From an uncultured Clostridia bacterium (GTDB lineage: Bacteria; Bacillota; Clostridia; Lachnospirales; CAG-274): a stretch of DNA of 18,828 bases. Location: assembly GCA_947589405.1 (NCBI GenBank), contig CANQBT010000030.1, positions 1 to 18,828 of the forward strand. The letters run 5' to 3'. Position numbers and translations under genes: made by a program. Positions within the stretch are counted from its first letter, which is position 1, and every line of letters starts with the position of its first letter. Below are positions 7,501 to 13,950 of this stretch, piece after piece. A model generated the notes under the pieces. That model was not told the DNA's origin. It worked only from the letters and a program-made list of their open reading frames with translations, and did not search any database.

Positions 7501-7996
7501 CAATATCACAAATGTAATTATACCGTCGGAAGCTGAGGGCGTTACCGTTTCCGCTATAAGTCCTATTGCTTTCAGATATAGCAGAACTATTGAAAGTATA
7601 TATATACCATCGACTATAAAGACAATAGCCGAAGGCACATTCCAAAATCTCGGATTGAGAACTGTAACTATCGAAAACGGTGTTGAAACAATAGAAAGAC
7701 GTGCGTTTCAGAGCACAGCCATAGGCGAGATAACTATTCCGTCAAGCGTGAGAACAATAGGAGATTACGCATTTATGGGCTGTATGAATCTAAGAAATGT
7801 TGTAATTGAAGAGGGTGTTAAAGAAATAGGCAGAGATGCCTTTGGTATGTGCGGTTTTGACAGCATACTTATACCCGATTCGGTTACATCAATAGGAAGG
7901 TGGTCAAATTTCGGGGCAACTATACTTTGTCATGAAGGCTCTTACGCTCAGCAGTATGCCATTGACAACAATTATAAATATGAAATTATTCAGTAA
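4529..7996 (+). CDS. Secreted multidomain pectate lyase with dockerin and LRR regions
   Basis: An 1155-residue extracellular enzyme that probably cleaves polygalacturonate by beta-elimination. In order: signal peptide about 1-26; parallel beta-helix pectate lyase, polysaccharide lyase family 1-like, about 29-430 (opening FPGAEGGG; HVTNLYDSGTGSFRDAV; HNSRTPR at 219-225 carrying the likely catalytic arginine); an acidic DKDNDGMADQWE calcium-type segment about 432-470; three helical FIVAR-like repeats about 485-682; a beta-sandwich, laminin-G/concanavalin-like region about 685-862; a type I dockerin about 866-932 (Asp870/872/Asn874/Asp881 and Asp910/912/Ser914/Asp921); a Thr/Glu linker about 943-967; and a BspA-type LRR region to the end. 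A dockerin is usually terminal; here it is internal. A perfect promoter lies upstream and AAGGAGG six bases before the ATG. Family assignment is strong, substrate likely, and the partner cohesin is not in view. Confidence 0.92.
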   Translation: MFRKILAGGLSVVLAVSAMSFTPFAQEKQLAFPGAEGGGMYSQGARASSNFTVYHVTNLYDSGTGSFRDAVSQGNRIIVFDVAGNIMLESSLQIRSSNLTILGQTAPGEGICVGGNDVRFSNANNVIMRYMRFRMGDISDSQEDGLGVRNCTEVILDHCSVSWSIDECLSAYENKNFTAQYCIISESLNQSHHAKGDHGYGGIWGGTNASFHHNLIATHNSRTPRVGSSATVHSYQDRPDYESLVDIRNNVIYNWGNQCAYGGERNTRINLVNNYYKPTAIANPDAKFLFDTYSADLTEEIGGTIYANGNIMEGDEAMTNNNRIGVVAHRDSIVWKWCESISDGYTDEEGKLWANDQYIYDYPVNTTDANTAYNDVLEKAGASHYRDQIDTRVINDVRNGTMPTGSKSVEGLIDSQNDVGGWVSLYGQKPEDKDNDGMADQWEKDNGLDISKNDSTDIADNGYTNIENYGEYILETEYEGYGVDSSLLKAEIDIARALVETDYSREDWQELQGRLSMAELAYFKSAPTQEEIDTAYDNLRKVVDSLVVDHSDMLRSAIQRAKAVDRNRYSKESLAVLDEAVAKGEADLEAGNSDNYQTDTEAIDAAIEGLSDGYKARIKKVIDFIKTLDLSNLTIASRNKLNERLQDVERVYNDINATESEADEAYNAACGIFREKYDIVKKGRALLKYDFENGYNDDLRLADSMDHSVDAVVTVQKGYKENNTNVATTDRTDLYGEDYFDRYDTEHFRISCDIALGGDKGYILGFVNHDENNYYIEKSETGWEIKSGSNSFKLDGDFDGIISTGDWSNFVVEINKPEKQTIFYINNIPIYKGSFDKDANGFKFVFNNNTYVDNVIFSDLTAADEYIVGDCDFNGIVDTADVSHLLSCVLSGESTVMEQNVGKKAMEYTDLDCSGILDSADVAQLLQKVLDSTYKTPADIEFGPTIEATTEETTEETTETTTLDPNTIYYPVEGGEIHIDRTNGTVTGFRGNITNVIIPSEAEGVTVSAISPIAFRYSRTIESIYIPSTIKTIAEGTFQNLGLRTVTIENGVETIERRAFQSTAIGEITIPSSVRTIGDYAFMGCMNLRNVVIEEGVKEIGRDAFGMCGFDSILIPDSVTSIGRWSNFGATILCHEGSYAQQYAIDNNYKYEIIQ

Positions 7997-8101
7997 ACGT
8001 CAGCACCGAGCGTTTAAGGGATAATTGCATATAGGGTCGGCATATATAGCTTAAAACTATATGAGCTGTCCCGTCGGCAAAAAGGTTGACCTTAATGTCA
8101 A

Positions 8102-8142
8102 AAAGACCTCTGTGATGGGTGCATAGCATCACGGAGGTCTTT
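8102..8142. terminator. Bidirectional terminator between convergent genes
   Basis: AAAGACCTC pairs with GAGGTCTTT and an inner GTGATG with CATCAC, giving a long stem with a loop of about nine bases. The left side of the dyad reads as a T-run on the minus strand (TTTTTGACATT) and the right side as TTTAT on the plus strand. It therefore serves both the pectate lyase and the hydrolase genes. Confidence 0.8.
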
Positions 8143-8144
8143 AT

Positions 8145-9110
8145 CTAAGCCGACTTTTCCAAAAAGCTGAATATTTTATTCCAGTAATTTATCCTGTCAA
8201 CAAAGGCAGATACGCCATGACCTGCGTTATGGCATATAAACAGATCCTTTTTGCATTTTGCTCTTTTGTAAAGCTTGTGTACGGTTTTGAAAGGCACCAG
8301 CCTATCCTTTTCTCCATGTATAAAAAGCACAGGCACGTTTATTTTGCTAACCTGACCTACAGGCGAGCTTTCTCTCAGACTGTAGCCTGCCCTGTGTCGG
8401 CATATAATATCCAAAAGCTTTACTATGGGATATGGCATAATATGAAAATTATGGCTTATCTGATAGGATATTATATTATCGGCTCTGTCAAAGCTACAAT
8501 CCGAAATGACTGCTTTTATATTGCCGTATCTGTTTTCCGCTGCCGCCATTATAACGGCTGCTCCTCCCATAGATACACCGTGAAGTATTATAACGGCGTT
8601 GGGATTTCCCTTTATAATAAGCTTTATTATTTCAGATATATCCTCTTTGTCCAGCTTTCCCATTCCTATATATTTTCCCTGACTTTTGCCATGTCCTCTC
8701 AGATCAGGTATTACTACATTGTATCCTTTATCATAGTACTTTTTTGAGGCATAATCCATAATATCGCCATTGCCGCCATACCCATGAACAACCAGAACCC
8801 ATTTATCAGCATATTCCTTTTGTAAATAGACCTTACAGTATATGGCAGTTCCGTTATATCCTTTAACATAGCATTGGGTATGTCTTGCATGTTTTTTCCA
8901 GTACCTGATATTTTCACCTTCATATTTATCCTCCTCTTTTATGGCATTTTCCTCAAGGGACAGATCTGCGCATTTTGACAGCTCAAGCTTATTTCCTCTT
9001 CCTATTATAAGTCCGAATATATAGTTTATCTCCGAGTATATTTCCGCTGCAAGCACAGGCAATAGAAGCGCTGTGCCTACAGCAGCCGTTTTAGTCGCTG
9101 TTTTCATCAT
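8145..9110 (-). CDS. Membrane-anchored alpha/beta hydrolase (S33-like)
   Basis: A 321-residue serine hydrolase of the alpha/beta fold with lipase or aminopeptidase-like features. A hydrophobic N-terminus (residues 8-36) suggests a membrane anchor or uncleaved signal, with the catalytic part probably outside the cytoplasm. Visible elements: HGYGGNG oxyanion loop at 109-115, LRGHGKS at 138-144, nucleophile elbow GVSMGG with Ser180, HGEKDRLVPF with Asp269, and HNAGHG with His298, a complete triad. The family includes esterases, acyl-peptidases and lysophospholipases; the substrate cannot be told. Its first 20 bases overlap the end of a 49-residue small gene, suggesting coupled translation. ATG ATG begins the gene, with GAGGA just upstream. 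It converges on the pectate lyase through the shared terminator. Confidence 0.87.
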   Translation of the reverse strand: MMKTATKTAAVGTALLLPVLAAEIYSEINYIFGLIIGRGNKLELSKCADLSLEENAIKEEDKYEGENIRYWKKHARHTQCYVKGYNGTAIYCKVYLQKEYADKWVLVVHGYGGNGDIMDYASKKYYDKGYNVVIPDLRGHGKSQGKYIGMGKLDKEDISEIIKLIIKGNPNAVIILHGVSMGGAAVIMAAAENRYGNIKAVISDCSFDRADNIISYQISHNFHIMPYPIVKLLDIICRHRAGYSLRESSPVGQVSKINVPVLFIHGEKDRLVPFKTVHKLYKRAKCKKDLFICHNAGHGVSAFVDRINYWNKIFSFLEKSA

Positions 9111-9240
9111 CTTCCTCTTTTATATCCAGATATGATATTCCCATCATGTCTGTTATCCCTTCAGACAGGTGAAGCAGATCGCCGTCAGAGCTGGGAGTGA
9201 TCCCTACCAAAAATTCATTGCGCTTTTTCTTTTTTTCCAT
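9091..9240 (-). CDS. Small acidic hypothetical protein (49 residues)
   Basis: An open frame of 49 residues beginning MEKKKKRNEFLVG and ending in an acidic KEEDDENSD. A strong ribosome binding site, GGAGG, lies seven bases before the ATG. Its last 20 bases overlap the start of the hydrolase gene in another frame. That overlap, plus the good binding site, argues for a real leader gene or coupling cistron. There is no signal peptide or membrane span: a basic N-terminus, a short mixed middle and an acidic tail. I do not recognise the family. It could instead be a non-functional upstream frame. Confidence 0.6.
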   Translation of the reverse strand: MEKKKKRNEFLVGITPSSDGDLLHLSEGITDMMGISYLDIKEEDDENSD

Positions 9241-9292
9241 AGTACCGCCTCCTGATATAATTATTTACCCCGATCGGCAAAATTATTCCTTC

Positions 9293-9320
9293 TTGACTTT
9301 TTTTACTGCTATGTTATCAT
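9293..9320 (+). promoter_or_regulatory. Promoter of the orphan leader
   Basis: TTGACT (9293-9298), 16 bases, TATCAT (9315-9320). The -10 region and the first transcribed bases resemble those of the tyrS T-box promoter: 28 of 34 positions match between 9309-9342 and 10801-10834. Confidence 0.55.
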
Positions 9321-9326
9321 GTTTAC

Positions 9327-9570
9327 AGTTAATTGCAGAGAATAATCCTGTTATTTTAAGCGGCATAACAATGGTACGCTGAGATTTGTGTCAGAGGCTC
9401 TTGTTACAAAGGTGGGAGTTATCAATATATCAATTTAGCATAAAAATCGACAGTCCTGTTTCTAAATAGTATAAACGGGGCTGCCGCAAGTTAAAAATTT
9501 TTGAGAAAAACCTTATGAATAATTAATAAAGATCCTGAGATGGTATAATCCGATCTCAGGATCTTTTATT
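9327..9570 (+). ncRNA. Candidate orphan RNA, T-box-like leader remnant
   Basis: From a likely start near 9327 the sequence opens TTAATTGCAGAGAA exactly as the tyrS leader does. AAAGGTGGG (about 9405-9413) recalls the T-box core at about half the usual distance, and ATGGTACGCTGAG (about 9370-9382) is a second T-box-like stretch. No stem I with AGAGAG and no clear specifier loop is seen, so a working T-box is unlikely. A strong terminator ends the unit and no gene follows. It may be a decayed duplicate leader or a small RNA. Transcription is inferred. Confidence 0.35.
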
Positions 9571-9622
9571 ACTATTGCACAAGCTGTTTATAATTTGTTA
9601 ACGCTATGCGACAGCCCCGTTT
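9473..9622. repeat. 150-bp inverted-repeat element, MITE-like
   Basis: The 16-base end AAACGGGGCTGCCGCA (9473-9488) is the reverse complement, with one mismatch, of TGCGACAGCCCCGTTT (9607-9622). Between them lie AT-rich DNA and a terminator-type hairpin. GTAT just outside on the left and ATAC on the right extend the symmetry imperfectly. There is no coding capacity. It could be a miniature element or a large cruciform-forming terminator. Confidence 0.6.
9528..9566. terminator. Strong bidirectional terminator hairpin
   Basis: A perfect 14-bp stem (9528-9541 with 9553-9566) has an 11-base loop. TTTTATT follows on the plus strand and TTTATTAATTATT on the minus strand. It can end the plus-strand orphan unit and also the minus-strand zinc-ribbon gene that stops at 9687. 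Confidence 0.75.
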
Positions 9623-9686
9623 TTAATACAAAGTATTTAAACAAAAGCATAGAGTATATTGAGGAACAAAGTTTTGAAAATGTATT

Positions 9687-10577
9687 TTATCCCTGCCAAT
9701 CTCCTGAATACTTTACATAAGCATTTGGATAAATTGACTGTACACCGGACAATGCAGCATCTGCTTCACCCTTTGTTACATATGCTCCTGCCGAAACAAC
9801 ATACCATTTTTCGGTATTAAGATTGCTCCAATCGGTAGTTGTGTAAACAGAGGCAGAGCTATAGCCGTTTTGTACGAGTATATCAACAACTTTCTGTGCA
9901 TTATATCTGTCTTTGGAAGCAAAGCACCAAATTCCATAAAATGGACTAAAGCCATCATAATTGTTATAGTCAAATTCAGCGGTATTATGATCCGAATTTT
10001 TGTTTTCTTCCTCTATGTTATTGTCTGTATTGTCATCTAAAGTATTCTCATTATTTGTACGAGAAGGTGTTTTTTCTTCTTTTATTTCAACTGTTATTGT
10101 AGTTGTTTCTGCTTCTGTTTCAAGTTCAGGATTATTATTGACATGATTAACAGATGCTTCTGTAATGCTTTCAGACGATTTTTCATGTATATTCAAATAA
10201 AAAAAGCATATTGCCACGTCAAACAAAGCTATAATTAAAATTATCGAAGCTACAACAAACCATATACGCTTTGATGATCTCTTCTTATTGGGAAAATCAT
10301 CTTTGTTACCCAAAGGGAAACCGCAAGTGGAGCAAAATGCCGTATTGCTTTTTACAACACTTCCACAGCTTGGACATGTCTTTTTACCTGAATCAATGCT
10401 ATCTCTGTTAAAATCCGTGATTTTACAGCCGCATTTTCTGCAAAAGTTCTCATTTTCATTTAAAGGAGTTCCACAGACCGGACAATTTTGTATGCGTTCG
10501 GTTATAATCTTATGTCCGCAATTTCCGCAGAACGGAGCGCCTTCTTTTAATTCAGCACCGCAAAAAGAACATTTCAC
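9687..10577 (-). CDS. Triple zinc-ribbon membrane protein with SPOR-like C-terminus
   Basis: A 296-residue protein with three CxxC...CxxC zinc ribbons in a row (residues 3-20, 32-50, 68-86), a basic KKRSSKR stretch, one membrane span (about 104-128), an acidic Asn/Glu/Thr-rich linker (about 132-205) and a C-terminal domain (about 214-292) of the SPOR-like type. That domain contains WYVVSAGAY and KGEADAALSGV and would sit outside the membrane; SPOR domains bind denuded glycan strands of peptidoglycan. The layout, cytoplasmic zinc ribbons to external wall-binding domain, suggests a sensor or scaffold, but the function is unknown. The start is GTG: AGGAGGTGA stands five bases before it, and an internal ATG would remove the first cysteine. 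Two promoters lie upstream and a terminator downstream. Confidence 0.85.
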   Translation of the reverse strand: MKCSFCGAELKEGAPFCGNCGHKIITERIQNCPVCGTPLNENENFCRKCGCKITDFNRDSIDSGKKTCPSCGSVVKSNTAFCSTCGFPLGNKDDFPNKKRSSKRIWFVVASIILIIALFDVAICFFYLNIHEKSSESITEASVNHVNNNPELETEAETTTITVEIKEEKTPSRTNNENTLDDNTDNNIEEENKNSDHNTAEFDYNNYDGFSPFYGIWCFASKDRYNAQKVVDILVQNGYSSASVYTTTDWSNLNTEKWYVVSAGAYVTKGEADAALSGVQSIYPNAYVKYSGDWQG

Positions 10578-10610
10578 TTAAATCACCTCCGAATAATATA
10601 GTTTGATGAC

Positions 10611-10638
10611 ATATTATCAATGATCGAAAGATTGTCAA
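10611..10638 (-). promoter_or_regulatory. Proximal promoter candidate of the zinc-ribbon gene
   Basis: On the minus strand TTGACA (10633-10638) is followed by 16 bases and TAATAT (10611-10616). This would give a short leader of about 25-30 bases before the GTG start. Confidence 0.5.
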
Positions 10639-10716
10639 AAGAATACCTTTAGAGAGTTCCTCGTTGTTTGTATTCATAGAGTTTTATATTCTGCAAAAGT
10701 ACAATTTAATCGATTT

Positions 10717-10745
10717 ATTATAACATTATAAGAATATTTTGTCAA
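10717..10745 (-). promoter_or_regulatory. Distal promoter of the zinc-ribbon gene
   Basis: On the minus strand TTGACA (10740-10745), 17 bases, TATAAT (10717-10722): a perfect sigma-A consensus, about 140 bases before the gene and back-to-back with the tyrS promoter. Confidence 0.75.
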
Positions 10746-10783
10746 TATCATAAGGTTTTGATCGAATTTGTTATTCAAACTGC

Positions 10784-10812
10784 TTGACAATTCTATTTAA
10801 CTATGTTATTAT
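10784..10812 (+). promoter_or_regulatory. Promoter of the tyrS operon
   Basis: TTGACA (10784-10789), 17 bases, TATTAT (10807-10812). The start near 10819 fits the beginning of the T-box leader. Confidence 0.82.
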
Positions 10813-10819
10813 TTTCATG

Positions 10820-11037
10820 ATTAATTGCAGAGAAGAGGGAAGCATTAAGCGTGATCCGTTACAATCCAGAGAGTCAGCCGTATGGTGCAAGGCTGTCAGC
10901 AGGTTCATTGTGAATTACACCCTTAGAGCAAGTGGCATAGGCAGCCTTATATGCCTATAAGAGGCAGACAGCTTGTCTGTGAATTAAGGTGGTAACACGG
11001 GTATTCTCGTCCTTTGGTGAGAATACCCTTTTTATTT
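10820..11037 (+). ncRNA. Tyrosine T-box leader
   Basis: A transcription-attenuating riboswitch that binds uncharged tRNA-Tyr and opens tyrS when tyrosine is short. Visible parts: stem I with AGAGAG (10868-10873) and the GGTGCAA turn (10884-10890); the specifier loop TGAATTACACC, giving the tyrosine codon TAC at 10916-10918; the T-box core AAGGTGGTAACACGGG (10986-11001); and the terminator GGGTATTCTC/GAGAATACCC followed by TTTTTATTT (10999-11037). The core can pair with CGTCCTTTG (11009-11017) as antiterminator. All parts occur in the expected order and spacing. Confidence 0.93.
10999..11037 (+). terminator. T-box-controlled terminator
   Basis: A 10-bp stem, GGGTATTCTC (10999-11008) with GAGAATACCC (11019-11028), is followed by a T-rich run. 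Its left arm overlaps the end of the T-box core, so the antiterminator and this hairpin exclude each other. Confidence 0.9.
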
Positions 11038-11052
11038 AAGGAGGATAAGCAA

Positions 11053-12279
11053 ATGACAGTTTTTGATGAGCTTAAGGCAAGAGGACTTCTTGCTCAGCTT
11101 ACGGACGAAGAGGAAATAAAGGAAATGATAAACGCAGGCAAAGCCACTTTCTATATTGGCTTTGACCCAACGGCAGACAGCCTTCATGTAGGTCACTTTA
11201 TGGCTCTTTGTCTTATGAAGAGATTACAGATGGCAGGAAATAAGCCCATCGCCCTTATAGGCGGCGGTACTGCTATGGTAGGCGATCCCTCAGGCAGAAC
11301 GGATATGCGTCAGATGATGACAGTTGAAACTATAAATCACAATGCAGAGTGCTTTAAAAAGCAGATGGAGAGATTTATAGATTTTTCAGACGGTAAAGCC
11401 CTTCTTGTAAACAATGCAGATTGGCTTCTGGACCTTAACTATATAGACGTACTGAGAGAGGTAGGTTCCTGCTTCAGCGTAAACAGAATGCTTACGGCAG
11501 AGTGCTATAAGCAGAGAATGGAAAAGGGTCTGAGCTTCCTTGAATTCAACTATATGATAATGCAGAGCTACGATTTCTATGAGCTTTACCAAAAATATGG
11601 CTGTAATATGCAGTTTGGCGGCGATGACCAATGGAGCAATATGCTTGGCGGTACAGAGCTTATAAGAAGGAAGCTTGGCAAGGACGCCTATGCTATGACC
11701 ATTACTCTTTTGCTTAATTCAGAGGGAAAGAAAATGGGCAAGACCCAGAAGGGCGCCGTATGGCTTGATCCCAACAAGACATCACCCTTTGAATTTTATC
11801 AGTACTGGAGAAATGTTGCAGATGCCGACGTGCTTAAGTGCATAAGAATGCTGACATTCCTTCCTCTTGAACAGATAGAGGAAATGGACAAATGGGAAGG
11901 CGCTCAGCTCAATAAGGCTAAGGAGATACTTGCCTATGAGCTTACAAACCTTGTACATGGTCAGGAGGAAGCCAAGAAGGCTGAACAGGCGGCAAAGGCT
12001 CTCTTTGGCGGCGGTCCTGCGGCAGGCTCCGTTCCTACAACAGAAATTCCTGCTACGGAGTACGGCGAAGGTATGCAAATAATAGAGCTTATGGAAAAAT
12101 GCAAGCTCATACCCTCAAGAGGTGAGGGCAGACGTCTTGTGCAGCAGGGCGGTGTAAAGGTAAATGATGAAAAGATAACCGATATAGGTACTGTGATCTC
12201 TGCCGATATGTTCGGAGATGACAATACGGTGATGATACAGAAGGGCAAAAAGACCTTTCATCAGGTAAGGCTGGTGTAG
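11053..12279 (+). CDS. tyrS: Tyrosyl-tRNA synthetase
   Basis: A 408-residue cytoplasmic class I synthetase that joins tyrosine to tRNA-Tyr. The Rossmann catalytic domain has HVGH (residues 45-48, the HIGH motif), GDPSGRTDMR near 77-86, and the flexible KMGKT loop (227-231, equal to KMSKS). The anticodon-binding helical region follows. An S4 RNA-binding domain covers about 345-408 (RGEGRRLVQQGGVKVN). Length is normal for the bacterial family. The open frame extends 13 codons further upstream, but that part lies in the T-box terminator; AAGGAGG stands eight bases before the ATG at 11053, so I chose it. It is controlled by the tyrosine T-box and is the first gene of a three-gene operon. Confidence 0.97.
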   Translation: MTVFDELKARGLLAQLTDEEEIKEMINAGKATFYIGFDPTADSLHVGHFMALCLMKRLQMAGNKPIALIGGGTAMVGDPSGRTDMRQMMTVETINHNAECFKKQMERFIDFSDGKALLVNNADWLLDLNYIDVLREVGSCFSVNRMLTAECYKQRMEKGLSFLEFNYMIMQSYDFYELYQKYGCNMQFGGDDQWSNMLGGTELIRRKLGKDAYAMTITLLLNSEGKKMGKTQKGAVWLDPNKTSPFEFYQYWRNVADADVLKCIRMLTFLPLEQIEEMDKWEGAQLNKAKEILAYELTNLVHGQEEAKKAEQAAKALFGGGPAAGSVPTTEIPATEYGEGMQIIELMEKCKLIPSRGEGRRLVQQGGVKVNDEKITDIGTVISADMFGDDNTVMIQKGKKTFHQVRLV

Positions 12280-12282
12280 GCA

Positions 12283-12759
12283 ATGTCAATAGAAAGAGCA
12301 AGGGCATACCTTGATAAATTCGGTATAGCCGACAGAATAAAGGAACCTGAAATGTCATCTGCCACAGTAGAGCTGGCGGCAAAAGCTCTGGGCTGTGAGC
12401 CTGAGAGAATAGCAAAGACGCTTTCATTTATGACAGATGAAGGACCTGTGCTTATAGTTACGGCAGGTGATATGAAAATAGATAATAAAAAATACAAGGC
12501 GCAATTTGGCTTAAAGGCTAAAATGCTGGACTTTGACAGCGTGGAGGAGCTTATAGGCCATAGCGTAGGCGGCGTATGTCCCTTTGGGATAAACGACAAT
12601 GTAAAAACATATCTTGACAAGTCTATGGAACGTTTTAAAACTGTCTTTCCGGCAGCGGGAAATTCCAACAGCGCCATAGAAATGACTATGGAGGACCTGG
12701 AAAAATATTCACAGAATTTCAGCGGCTGGATAGATGTATGTAAAAATATTGATCAATAA
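12283..12759 (+). CDS. YbaK/ProX-type aminoacyl-tRNA deacylase
   Basis: A 158-residue stand-alone editing-domain protein that hydrolyses wrongly charged aminoacyl-tRNA. Lys45 in IAKTLSF fits the conserved lysine of the family, and GHSVGGVCPFG (92-102) is the family's glycine-rich signature. YbaK and ProXp members act on Cys- or Ala-tRNA-Pro and others. Here only three bases separate it from tyrS under a tyrosine T-box, so a role near tyrosyl-tRNA quality control is possible but unproven. No strong ribosome binding site is present, pointing to coupling with tyrS translation. Confidence 0.88.
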   Translation: MSIERARAYLDKFGIADRIKEPEMSSATVELAAKALGCEPERIAKTLSFMTDEGPVLIVTAGDMKIDNKKYKAQFGLKAKMLDFDSVEELIGHSVGGVCPFGINDNVKTYLDKSMERFKTVFPAAGNSNSAIEMTMEDLEKYSQNFSGWIDVCKNIDQ

Positions 12760-12772
12760 AGGAGGAGTAAAA

Positions 12773-13795
12773 ATGAAAAGATTAATTTGTACGGTACTTG
12801 CATCAGCAATATTGTTCTCAACTGTAGCATATGCTTCAACTGTGTTCGATGGCGCCGATCTGGAGGAAATAAAGGAATACGATGCCATTATTGACAGACT
12901 TGACAATCAGTACGGTATCGACAAGATCAAAATATTCGATATGGATAACGACAACATTCCTGAGCTTGTTGTAAAAACAGGCGGAAATACAGGCACAACA
13001 AATATTCAGATATATTCTCTTATTAATGGAAATTGCACAAAGCTCTATGACTTCAATGATGAGGGCAAATATTCTGAGAGCAATCTGAAGATCGATGCGG
13101 AAGTAACAAAAGCTAAGGACGGTTTGGGATATGTCATTGTGGCAGCAGGCAATTACAGCCTTGAACCATGGCATGATCACGAATTTCTGTATAAAGACGG
13201 AGGAAGCATTAAGAGAAAGATCATTGTCAGCTATGACAGCAGAGAAAATGACAAAAAGTATAAGGTAGCAGGACAGCCCTCAAACAGAGGACTTTATGAC
13301 ACTACCGTAAAGATGTATATGGACGCAATAAATGACAGCAGCGCCGTAAATACAGACGGCTCATTTAATTTCACTCCAAGACTTAATATGGACAGCTATA
13401 ACGATGCAAAGGAAATAATACATCAGGCTCTTATAGAAAAGGATCCTGCCGTTATAAAGGTATTTATAAACGATAATATACTTGTAACAAACAGCAATCC
13501 CGTAATTTTAAACGGCACTACTATGGTTCCGATGAGAGATGTATTTGAAGCTTTAGGCGCAAAGGTAAACTGGGACGGAAGCACAAAGACGATCACCGCA
13601 GTAAGAAGCAACAAGGTAATAAATCTTACCGTAGGCTCTTCCGATGCTCTTGTAAATAACAGTACCGTATCCTTGAGCGAAGCGCCTTATGTAAGCGCAG
13701 GAACAACAATGGTACCTCTCAGATTCGTTTCGGAGGCTTTAGGTGCAAAGGTAAATTGGGACGGCGCAGCAAGAGTTGTTTCCATCTCAATTTAA
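12773..13795 (+). CDS. Secreted protein with copper amine oxidase N-type repeats
   Basis: A 340-residue exported protein of unknown function. Signal peptide about 1-20 (cleavage probably after AYA). The middle region contains DMDNDNIPELVVKTGG, typical of calcium-binding FG-GAP/VCBS-like repeats, and a WHDHEF stretch. The last 110 residues form a Cu_amine_oxidN1-type domain with two halves, each holding a GTTMVP.R.V.EALGAKVNWDG pattern (about 248-269 and 310-331); such domains are common on clostridial surface proteins and do not by themselves imply copper or oxidase activity. The open frame begins at 12734, inside the deacylase gene. GGAGG seven bases before the ATG at 12773 and the signal peptide fix the start. 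It is 13 bases after the deacylase, so it is probably cotranscribed with tyrS, though an own promoter cannot be excluded. Confidence 0.87.
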   Translation: MKRLICTVLASAILFSTVAYASTVFDGADLEEIKEYDAIIDRLDNQYGIDKIKIFDMDNDNIPELVVKTGGNTGTTNIQIYSLINGNCTKLYDFNDEGKYSESNLKIDAEVTKAKDGLGYVIVAAGNYSLEPWHDHEFLYKDGGSIKRKIIVSYDSRENDKKYKVAGQPSNRGLYDTTVKMYMDAINDSSAVNTDGSFNFTPRLNMDSYNDAKEIIHQALIEKDPAVIKVFINDNILVTNSNPVILNGTTMVPMRDVFEALGAKVNWDGSTKTITAVRSNKVINLTVGSSDALVNNSTVSLSEAPYVSAGTTMVPLRFVSEALGAKVNWDGAARVVSISI

Positions 13796-13847
13796 TGCTT
13801 GGGGATTAACATTTATATAAAAACGTTTCATAAGAATTGATAATGTT

Positions 13848-13900
13848 AAAGCTGTTGCGTTATGATCTGTGATAAAAACGGATATTAATGCAACAGCTTT
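13848..13900 (+). terminator. Terminator of the tyrS operon
   Basis: AAAGCTGTTGC (13848-13858) pairs with GCAACAGCTTT (13890-13900), an 11-bp stem with a long AT-rich loop, followed by GTTTG. The T-run is weak, so termination is likely but not certain. Confidence 0.65.
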
Positions 13901-13950
13901 GTTTGATTTGTAAATTTTTGTTTAGTATTATATCGATATTATTTATTACT

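Larger units (their letters stand above)
9241..9686. other. Gene-free stretch with an RNA-like unit and an inverted-repeat element
   Basis: No protein gene is visible in these 446 bases. In plus-strand order they hold a promoter (9293-9320), a T-box-like leader start (about 9327-9420), a 150-bp inverted-repeat element (9473-9622) and, nested in it, a strong terminator hairpin (9528-9566). Confidence 0.6.

Noticed and set aside
7145..7645. Minus-strand frames rich in Val and Ser within the pectate lyase gene
   Set aside because: They are shadows of the dockerin and Thr/Glu linker codons and have no start signals.
8217..8747. A 176-residue plus-strand frame
   Set aside because: It is fully antisense to the hydrolase gene, whose catalytic triad and length are intact.
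11014..11052. An upstream start for tyrS at 11014
   Set aside because: It lies inside the T-box terminator hairpin; the ATG at 11053 has an AAGGAGG site and the normal N-terminus.
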